DNA of 5,085 nt. It comes from Christiangramia sp. (lineage in GTDB: Bacteria; Bacteroidota; Bacteroidia; Flavobacteriales; Flavobacteriaceae). The position numbers and the translations under genes were made by a program. Positions 1 through 5,085 of the stretch are shown here, piece after piece; the stretch's first letter is position 1, and each line of letters begins with the position of its first letter. Where the stretch lies: contig JAHELO010000159.1 in the NCBI GenBank assembly GCA_024644145.1, positions 1 to 5,085 on the forward strand, given 5' to 3'. Under the pieces are notes generated by a model. That model was not told the origin of the DNA. It saw nothing but the letters and a program-made list of their open reading frames with translations, and did no database searches.

Positions 1-137
1 AAACTCTTGGTGATACTCAAACCCAGTTCAAAGGAGACATTGGATTTAACCTGTATTATGACTGGTTTAAATTCAGTTCAATGATCACTGCAGGAAAATT
101 TTTCAATTTAAATATGGGATTGCATTTCCGGATCTAG
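1..137 (+). CDS. C-terminal fragment of a probable outer-membrane beta-barrel protein (5' end outside window)
   Basis: The third forward frame is open from the left edge to a TAG stop at 135-137 and gives 44 residues. The other two forward frames stop sooner, one within the first 13 bases and one near base 88. The peptide is rich in Gly and aromatic residues, with alternating polar/hydrophobic stretches such as FNLYYDWFKFSS and FFNLNMGLHFRI. This resembles the last strands of an outer-membrane beta barrel, although the chain ends in Ile rather than the more usual Phe. The family cannot be identified from so short a piece; a Bacteroidota outer-membrane protein of unknown function (for example a DUF6588-like protein) is possible but is only a guess. 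It lies 92 nt upstream of mdh on the same strand with no clear terminator between them, so read-through into mdh is possible. Confidence 0.6.
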   Translation, partial: TLGDTQTQFKGDIGFNLYYDWFKFSSMITAGKFFNLNMGLHFRI

Positions 138-229
138 GTAAATCAATTTAACCATTCCTTATTATTATTACTGCCTCATTATTCGTAATTTCGCAGTCAT
201 TATTAATTGAATATAAATAAAATTTTAAC

Positions 230-1156
230 ATGAAAGTTACTATAGTAGGAGCCGGTGCCGTTGGTGCCAGCTGTGCAGAATACGTTGCCATTAAAAATTT
301 TGCTTCAGAAGTTGTATTGGTTGATATTAAGGAAGGTTTCGCTGAAGGAAAAGCGATGGACCTTATGCAAACGGCTACCCTTAACGGTTTCGATACAAAG
401 ATAACAGGAAGCACGAACGATTATTCTAAAACTGCTAATAGTGATATCGCAGTGATTACTAGTGGAATTCCTCGTAAACCTGGTATGACCAGAGAGGAAC
501 TTATTGGGATCAATGCTGGAATCGTGAAGGAAGTTTCTTCTAACCTTATAAAGTATTCTCCTAATGTTACTTTAATCGTTGTGAGTAATCCTATGGATAC
601 CATGACTTACCTTGTTCATAAAACAACCGGGTTGCCTAAAAACAAGATCATTGGGATGGGTGGAGCTCTCGATAGTGCAAGATTCAAATACAGACTTAGC
701 GAGGCTTTAGAATGCCCGCCTTCAGATGTAGACGGAATGGTAATTGGAGGTCATAGCGATACCGGTATGGTGCCTTTAACCAGGTTGGCTACAAGAAATA
801 GTGTGCCTGTAACAGCATTCCTTTCTGATGAAAGATTAGAACAAGTAGCTGAAGAGACTAAGGTTGGCGGTGCTACCCTTACCAAGTTATTAGGAACTAG
901 CGCCTGGTATGCTCCCGGAGCAGCTGTGTCTGGATTGGTTCAGGCTATTGCGTGTGATCAGAAAAAAATGTTCCCTTGCTCAGCTTTACTTGATGGAGAG
1001 TATGGATTATCAGACCTTTGTATTGGAGTTCCAGCGATTCTTGGAAAAGATGGATTGGAGAAAATTGTGGAATTGCAACTGAACGATGCTGAAAAAGCAA
1101 AAATGAAGGAGAGTGCTGAAGGGGTGAAAAAAACCAACGGTTTGCTTGACGTATAA
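230..1156 (+). CDS. mdh: Malate dehydrogenase, LDH-like type (NAD-dependent)
   Basis: Cytoplasmic TCA-cycle enzyme that interconverts malate and oxaloacetate using NAD(H). The 308-residue length is typical of the LDH-like (type III) MDH family. The N-terminal Rossmann fold begins at once with the dinucleotide-binding loop GAGAVG (7-12), and Asp32 at the end of strand 2 fits NAD rather than NADP preference. The substrate loop PRKPGMTR (81-88) carries Arg82 where lactate dehydrogenases have Gln (position 102 of LDH numbering), which marks malate rather than lactate specificity; Arg88 is the second carboxylate/transition-state arginine. VSNPMD (118-123) holds Asn120. The catalytic pair is Asp148 (in LDSARF, with Arg151 binding substrate) and His175 (in GGHSDTGMVP); their spacing of 27 matches Asp168/His195 of LDH. 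The start at 230 is favoured because strand 1 of the fold begins at residue 2. No Shine-Dalgarno is visible and the leader is A/T-rich, as is common in Bacteroidota. A terminator follows 31 nt after the stop, so mdh and secDF are probably separate transcripts. Confidence 0.97.
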   Translation: MKVTIVGAGAVGASCAEYVAIKNFASEVVLVDIKEGFAEGKAMDLMQTATLNGFDTKITGSTNDYSKTANSDIAVITSGIPRKPGMTREELIGINAGIVKEVSSNLIKYSPNVTLIVVSNPMDTMTYLVHKTTGLPKNKIIGMGGALDSARFKYRLSEALECPPSDVDGMVIGGHSDTGMVPLTRLATRNSVPVTAFLSDERLEQVAEETKVGGATLTKLLGTSAWYAPGAAVSGLVQAIACDQKKMFPCSALLDGEYGLSDLCIGVPAILGKDGLEKIVELQLNDAEKAKMKESAEGVKKTNGLLDV

Positions 1157-1187
1157 TTTTTTAGCATAATTCATTCGAAATAATCTG

Positions 1188-1214
1188 AAAAGCCACAGTT
1201 TTTGTGGCTTTTTT
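1188..1214 (+). terminator. Rho-independent terminator after mdh
   Basis: The inverted repeat AGCCACA (1191-1197) / TGTGGCT (1203-1209) forms a perfect 7-bp stem around a 5-nt loop. It can be extended by three A-T pairs (1188-1190 with 1210-1212) and is followed by a T run to 1214. It lies 31 nt after the mdh stop and upstream of the secDF promoter-like element, so it should end the mdh transcript. Because the upstream flank has only a short A run, it looks mainly directed at + strand transcripts. Confidence 0.88.
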
Positions 1215-1251
1215 GTTGTATGAAAAAGTTAAAATTATCCAAAAAAAAATA

Positions 1252-1282
1252 TTGGGATTTGAATTATGAAGTCCTATATTTG
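1252..1282 (+). promoter_or_regulatory. Putative Bacteroidota sigma-A-type promoter for secDF
   Basis: TATATTTG at 1275-1282 matches exactly the Bacteroidota -7 consensus TAnnTTTG. A TTG at 1252-1254, 20 nt upstream, fits the -33 element within the spacing reported for Flavobacterium promoters. A run of nine A residues at 1241-1249 lies just upstream of the -33 element and could act as an UP-like or bent-DNA element. The site sits between the mdh terminator and the secDF start, leaving a leader of roughly 35 nt. This assignment is from motif and position only; no transcription start is known. Confidence 0.65.
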
Positions 1283-1316
1283 TCCGTTTTAAAAATAGAC
1301 CTATAATCAATAATTT

Positions 1317-1320
1317 GAGG
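1317..1320 (+). promoter_or_regulatory. Shine-Dalgarno-like GAGG before secDF
   Basis: GAGG lies 4 nt before the ATG at 1325, slightly closer than the usual optimum. It supports this ATG as the secDF start. By contrast, mdh has no such motif in its A/T-rich leader. Many Bacteroidota genes do without a Shine-Dalgarno, so its role here is uncertain. Confidence 0.4.
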
Positions 1321-1324
1321 AATA

Positions 1325-4324
1325 ATGCAGAATAAAGGACTGATTAAAGTTTTTGCAATTTTGTTTGGGCTGGTATGTCTTTACCAGCTGTCTTTTACGT
1401 TTATAACAAATAATGTTGAGACTGATGCAGAGGAATTTGCCGTGAACCAATTTAGCGAAGATGTAGAGAACTACTCTGAGCTTCGTGACCAGGCTGAAGC
1501 CAGGTATTTGGATTCTGTCGGTAATAATGAAGTGATTGCAGGGATCACCTACAATGACGCGAAAGATAAGGAGCTTAATAAAGGGCTTGACCTTAAAGGA
1601 GGTATCAATGTGATCCTTCAAATATCTGTTAGAGATATTTTAAGCGGACTTGCAAATGATACTAACGATCCCGCTTTTAGAAAAGCCATCGCAGAGGCCG
1701 ACGAAGCTCAAACCGATAGCCAGGAAAATTATGTAGATCTGTTCTTTGAAGCTTTTAATAATATCCCAAATGCAAAACTTGCATCTCCAGATATTTTTGC
1801 CAATAAGACATTAAGTGATGAGATCAACTTTAACATGAGCAATCAGGAAGTTGAGCCTATCATTAGAAGAAAGATTGACGAGTCTATAACTTCAGCTTTT
1901 GAAGTATTAAGAAAACGTATCGATAAGTTTGGTGTAACTCAGCCAAATATTCAACGTCTTGGGAATTCAGGAAGAATCCTTGTTGAATTGCCGGGAGCAA
2001 AAGATATTAGCAGGGTTAAGAATCTATTACAAAGTACGGCTCAGTTAGAGTTCTGGCATGTTTATAAAAGCAATGAATTAGGGAATTTCCTTGTGCAGGC
2101 AAATAACCGTCTTGCTGAAATGAAACGTGCTGAAAAAGCTTCTACTTCTGAGGCTGATACAACCGCTACTTCAGGTGATGACGAGATCGACGAGCTTTTA
2201 GCTGATTCAGCAGATAGTACTGAAGTTGAAACCGGGAATAACCCACTTTTCGATCTTATCGTATCTCCAGGATATCAGGGAGGGCCAGTACTTGCAACTT
2301 TCAAAGTTCAGGATACTGCAAAAGTGATGGATTACCTGCAAAATCCTCAAATTAGGTCAATACTTCCATCAGATTTAAGATATGCAAAATTCGTTTGGGG
2401 TGTGCCAGATGAGGATACTCAAACAACAGGTTTATATGCTTTAAGAGGAAACCGTAATATGGAGCCTCCTCTAAGCGGAAGTGTTATTACAGATGCGCAG
2501 CAAACTTATGACCAACTAGGTCGTATTGCGGTAAGCATGCAAATGGATGGAACCGGAGCTAAGGTCTGGGAAGATATGACTGGAAAAGCTTCAAATGAGC
2601 AAAGCCAGATCGCTATTGTACTAGATAATATAGTATATTCTGCACGGGGTGTTTCTACGGGAGCCATTTCTGGTGGTAGAAGTGAAATTACAGGTGACTT
2701 CAGTATTACTGAAGGACAGGATTTAGCAAACGTATTGCGTGCAGGTAAACTTCCTGCATCTGCAGATATTATTCAGAGTGAGGTAGTAGGTCCATCATTG
2801 GGTCAGGAAGCTATTGATAGCGGTATTAACTCCTTTGGAATTGCATTGATCCTTGTTTTGATCTGGATGATCCTTTACTACGGTAAGGCTGGTCTTTTTG
2901 CAGATATAGCCCTTGTAGTGAATATCCTTTTCATTTTTGGAGTACTTGCAGGTCTTGGGGCAGTATTAACGCTTCCTGGTATTGCCGGTATCGTGTTAAC
3001 CATCGGTATGTCTGTAGATGCGAACGTACTTATCTTTGAAAGAATTAAGGAAGAACTTGCAAAAGGAAAGATACAGCGTGATGCCATTAAGGATGGTTTC
3101 AATAATGCTTTGTCTTCTATCCTGGATGCGAATATCACCACTGGTTTAACAGGTCTTATTCTGTTTATTCTTGGAACAGGTCCAATTAAAGGATTTGCTA
3201 CTACTTTATTAATAGGTATTGCTACCTCTCTATTCACAGCCATCTTTATTACAAGATTGTTTATAGATGGGTACGGTAAAAAAGGTAAATCTCTAGATTT
3301 CTCAACTTCACTTACTAAGAACCTGTTCACCAATATGAACATAAACTTCCTTAAGAAAAGAAAGGTAGCTTATGTTATTTCAGGTTTGTTTATTGTAGTG
3401 AGTATAGGATCACTATTTGTGCAGGGTCTTAACCAGGGAGTAGATTTTGTTGGGGGTAGAACTTATACAGTTAGGTTTGCAGATGATGTGAATCCTTCTG
3501 AAGTTCAGAATGACCTTGTAGCTACCTTTGGAAGTGCAGAAGCAAAAACCTTCGGTCCGGATAATCAGTTAAAGATCACCACCAAATATAAAGTAGATGA
3601 AGAAGGTGCTGAAGTAGATGAAGAAATCCAGAAATCACTATATGAATCTCTAAGTTCTTATCTGCCTGCAGATCTTAGTTACGAAGAATTTGTTGATGGT
3701 GCAGATGATAAGCAGGTTGGTGTGATGCAATCTATGAAAGTTGGAGCCACTATTGCAGATGATATTAAGAATGCGTCTTTCTGGGCGGTTCTTGGTTCTC
3801 TTATTGTAGTTTTCTTATATATCCTATTGCGTTTCCGTAAATGGCAATTCAGTTTAGGAGCTGTAGCCGCGGTATTCCACGATGTTTTGGTGGTGTTAGG
3901 TATATTCTCCCTGCTTTACAAAGTGATGCCGTTCAACATGGAAATAGATCAGGCTTTTATAGCGGCGATCTTAACCGTTATAGGATACTCGCTGAATGAT
4001 ACCGTGGTGGTATTTGACAGAATTAGAGAATACGTTAACGAGCATACCAGCTGGGATCTTGATAGGACTGTTAATGCAGCATTGAACAGTACTATAAGCA
4101 GAACCTTGAATACCTCGCTTACTACCCTTGTAGTACTGCTTGCGATCTTCATCTTTGGAGGAGAAAGTATTAGAGGTTTCATGTTTGCCCTTATTGTAGG
4201 TGTAATAGTGGGTACTTATTCTTCGCTATTCATTGCAACTCCTGTAATGTTTGATAGCGTGAAGAAGAAGTCTTCTATTCAGAAAAAAGAAAAGCCTAAA
4301 GCAGAAGAGGCTGCTACTGCTTAA
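1325..4324 (+). CDS. secDF: Protein translocase subunit SecDF (fused SecD-SecF)
   Basis: Inner-membrane accessory subunit of the Sec translocon that uses the proton gradient to pull preproteins out on the periplasmic side. At 999 residues it is a full-length SecD-SecF fusion, the usual form in Bacteroidota. SecD half: TM1 about 6-26; the GLDLKGG signature (87-93); a large periplasmic P1 region up to about 495; then five TM helices from about 500 to 646, with GMSVDANVLIFERI (561-574) in TM4. A basic linker (about 650-680) leads to the SecF half: TM about 681-699, GVDFVGGR (705-712), a periplasmic domain to about 815, and five TM helices to about 973, with GYSLNDTVVVFDRIRE (887-902). The proton-relay residues known from Thermus SecDF (Asp340, Asp637, Arg671) appear to be present as Asp565, Asp892 and Arg926; the 34-residue spacing of the last two matches exactly. 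Residues 266-305 form an acidic, Ser/Thr-rich low-complexity insert inside P1. The tail (979-999) is Lys-rich and then Ala/Glu-rich, probably cytoplasmic. The gene has its own promoter-like element and terminator, so it is likely monocistronic. Confidence 0.98.
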   Translation: MQNKGLIKVFAILFGLVCLYQLSFTFITNNVETDAEEFAVNQFSEDVENYSELRDQAEARYLDSVGNNEVIAGITYNDAKDKELNKGLDLKGGINVILQISVRDILSGLANDTNDPAFRKAIAEADEAQTDSQENYVDLFFEAFNNIPNAKLASPDIFANKTLSDEINFNMSNQEVEPIIRRKIDESITSAFEVLRKRIDKFGVTQPNIQRLGNSGRILVELPGAKDISRVKNLLQSTAQLEFWHVYKSNELGNFLVQANNRLAEMKRAEKASTSEADTTATSGDDEIDELLADSADSTEVETGNNPLFDLIVSPGYQGGPVLATFKVQDTAKVMDYLQNPQIRSILPSDLRYAKFVWGVPDEDTQTTGLYALRGNRNMEPPLSGSVITDAQQTYDQLGRIAVSMQMDGTGAKVWEDMTGKASNEQSQIAIVLDNIVYSARGVSTGAISGGRSEITGDFSITEGQDLANVLRAGKLPASADIIQSEVVGPSLGQEAIDSGINSFGIALILVLIWMILYYGKAGLFADIALVVNILFIFGVLAGLGAVLTLPGIAGIVLTIGMSVDANVLIFERIKEELAKGKIQRDAIKDGFNNALSSILDANITTGLTGLILFILGTGPIKGFATTLLIGIATSLFTAIFITRLFIDGYGKKGKSLDFSTSLTKNLFTNMNINFLKKRKVAYVISGLFIVVSIGSLFVQGLNQGVDFVGGRTYTVRFADDVNPSEVQNDLVATFGSAEAKTFGPDNQLKITTKYKVDEEGAEVDEEIQKSLYESLSSYLPADLSYEEFVDGADDKQVGVMQSMKVGATIADDIKNASFWAVLGSLIVVFLYILLRFRKWQFSLGAVAAVFHDVLVVLGIFSLLYKVMPFNMEIDQAFIAAILTVIGYSLNDTVVVFDRIREYVNEHTSWDLDRTVNAALNSTISRTLNTSLTTLVVLLAIFIFGGESIRGFMFALIVGVIVGTYSSLFIATPVMFDSVKKKSSIQKKEKPKAEEAATA

Positions 4325-4344
4325 GCGTTGCTAATCATAATAAT

Positions 4345-4378
4345 AAAAAAAGGCTTTCCAAATGGAAAGCCTTTTTTT
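4345..4378. terminator. Bidirectional intrinsic terminator between convergent secDF and DUF192 genes
   Basis: GGCTTTCC (4352-4359) and GGAAAGCC (4364-4371) form a perfect 8-bp stem around the 4-nt loop AAAT. The stem is flanked by seven A residues (4345-4351) and seven T residues (4372-4378), which extend the pairing to 15 bp. Read on either strand, the hairpin is followed by a U run. It lies 20 nt after the secDF stop and 23 nt after the stop of the - strand lipoprotein gene, so it can end transcription from both sides. Confidence 0.93.
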
Positions 4379-4401
4379 ATGACTGTAAATAAAAATTCGT
4401 A

Positions 4402-4896
4402 CTATAGTTTTCTGAGGCTAATTTGATTACCATCAGAAATGCCCCACTTATCAGAAAGACTTGCATTTATCTCCAGTACAAATTGTGCTGGACCTTCAGA
4501 CGGTAAGGAAGATTCGTCTCTAGGAGTCGCATTCTTTTGAATACTTACTAAGGTACTGTCTGCATCGTAATAGAGTATATCCAGAGGAATGTAAGTGTTC
4601 TTCATATAAAAGCTTCGCACGCTTTCAGAGTCATAAACGAATAACATTCCCTGGTCATCCTGCATGCTTTCACGGTACATAAGGCCGGTTTGATGTTCGT
4701 AATCTGTTTCGGCCAGCTCTATGTCCAGTTTCTGTAAAGTATCTCCTGAAGCTCCAATAAGGTATAGTTCACCTTCTTTAGTGAAGGTGATTGGTTCTGT
4801 CTCTATAGCCTCCTCTTTTCTGTCTTCGTTACAAGAGGAAAAGCTGAAGCTTATAAATAGTGAGAGGCCGGCAAGATTTAAAAAATGTCTTTTCAT
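4402..4896 (-). CDS. DUF192-family lipoprotein
   Basis: Predicted lipid-anchored envelope protein of 164 residues; the biochemical role of the DUF192 (UPF0127) family is not established. The start at 4896 gives MKRHF, a hydrophobic stretch LAGLSLFISFSF and a lipobox FSSC with Cys22 as the lipidation site: a classical type II signal peptide. A longer reading from 4965 is open, but it would put 23 residues overlapping the lgt frame ahead of the signal peptide, so it is rejected. After a short acidic linker (23-35), the DUF192 domain covers about 42-164. Its typical motifs are all present: the ELAET segment (60-64), TGLMYRESM (70-78), QGMLFVYD (82-89), FYMKNTYIPLDILYYD (96-111) and AQFVLEI near 137-143. 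Its ATG overlaps the lgt stop by three bases, so translation is probably coupled. Asn, Glu and Asp after the Cys could influence inner- versus outer-membrane or surface sorting, but this cannot be decided here. Confidence 0.92.
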   Translation of the reverse strand: MKRHFLNLAGLSLFISFSFSSCNEDRKEEAIETEPITFTKEGELYLIGASGDTLQKLDIELAETDYEHQTGLMYRESMQDDQGMLFVYDSESVRSFYMKNTYIPLDILYYDADSTLVSIQKNATPRDESSLPSEGPAQFVLEINASLSDKWGISDGNQISLRKL

Positions 4897-5085
4897 ACCG
4901 TCTTCTGTTTCACAGGCCTGTACATAAAATATAAACCGGCAAGTACAAATGGAATACTCAACCATTGACCTGTATTAAAAAGCCAGTTTGCACGTTCTCC
5001 AACTTGTGGTTCTTTGATGAATTCAATAAAGAATCTTACGGTCCATAACAATACCAGGAACAAACCAAAAATATAGCCAGTTTTA
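4893..5085 (-). CDS. lgt: Prolipoprotein diacylglyceryl transferase, C-terminal fragment (5' end outside window)
   Basis: Inner-membrane enzyme that transfers diacylglycerol from phosphatidylglycerol to the lipobox cysteine of prolipoproteins, the first step of lipoprotein maturation. Only the last 63 codons are in the window; the reverse strand is open from the right edge to a TGA at 4893-4895. The fragment holds most of the penultimate TM helix, ending in RFFIEFIKEPQ (17-27 of the fragment). Arg17 and Glu21 there match the spacing of the conserved Arg239/Glu243 of E. coli Lgt. Next comes the family motif GQWLSIPF (39-46) leading into the last TM helix (about 41-54), then a short basic tail (RPVKQK). 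The catalytic core is upstream and not visible. The gene overlaps the following DUF192 lipoprotein gene by three bases, indicating an operon whose promoter lies outside the window. Confidence 0.93.
   Translation of the reverse strand, partial: KTGYIFGLFLVLLWTVRFFIEFIKEPQVGERANWLFNTGQWLSIPFVLAGLYFMYRPVKQKTV

Noticed and set aside
137..153. Weak inverted repeat after the upstream gene as a terminator
   Set aside because: GGT..AA pairs with TT..ACC only with an internal mismatch, the stem is A/T-rich and short, and no T run follows.
186..193. TAATTTCG as a -7 promoter element for mdh
   Set aside because: It misses the consensus TTTG by one base and has no TTG at suitable spacing upstream; too weak to annotate.
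176..204. Direct repeat TCATTATT (176-183 and 197-204), two helical turns apart, as an operator upstream of mdh
   Set aside because: Only eight A/T-rich bases in a very A/T-rich gap, so chance is a sufficient explanation.
1307..1621. Antisense open frame over the start of secDF
   Set aside because: It overlaps the secDF coding start and leader, has no recognisable motif, and no supporting promoter was seen.
2878..3342. Long antisense open frame (154 codons) inside secDF
   Set aside because: It lies wholly within the strongly conserved SecD membrane region on the opposite strand, has no recognisable domain, and looks like a by-product of codon usage in secDF.
4897..4965. N-terminal extension of the DUF192 gene starting at 4965
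   Set aside because: It overlaps the lgt coding frame and would place 23 residues before an otherwise complete lipoprotein signal peptide; the internal ATG at 4896 overlaps the lgt stop in the typical coupled arrangement.

Overview
The window looks like a chromosomal housekeeping segment from a marine-type member of the Flavobacteriaceae (Bacteroidota), perhaps near Gramella/Christiangramia. The genus is a guess. Three things point this way: the low-GC, A/T-rich intergenic DNA; a SecD-SecF fusion protein of about 1000 residues; and a promoter of the Bacteroidota TTG / TAnnTTTG type upstream of secDF. I see no mobile elements, tRNAs, rRNAs, CRISPR arrays or phage genes.

Layout on the + strand: the last 44 codons of an upstream gene (probably an outer-membrane beta-barrel protein) end at 137. 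A 92-nt A/T-rich gap without a clear terminator or promoter follows. Then comes mdh, a lactate-dehydrogenase-like malate dehydrogenase (230-1156). A 168-nt gap holds a strong intrinsic terminator and then a promoter-like element. secDF follows (1325-4324), encoding the proton-driven accessory subunit of the Sec translocon as one polypeptide.

Layout on the - strand: reading from the right edge leftward, the last 63 codons of lgt (prolipoprotein diacylglyceryl transferase) overlap by three bases the start of a DUF192-family lipoprotein gene (4402-4896). This pair converges on secDF. A symmetrical A-run / stem / T-run hairpin at 4345-4378 can terminate both transcripts.

Functionally, mdh is a TCA-cycle enzyme and only a neighbour of the rest. 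SecDF, Lgt and the lipoprotein form a loose envelope-biogenesis theme: SecDF helps pull precursors across the inner membrane, Lgt attaches lipid to lipobox cysteines, and the DUF192 protein is itself a predicted Sec/Lgt substrate. I found no convincing new biological system. The items listed as findings are modest.
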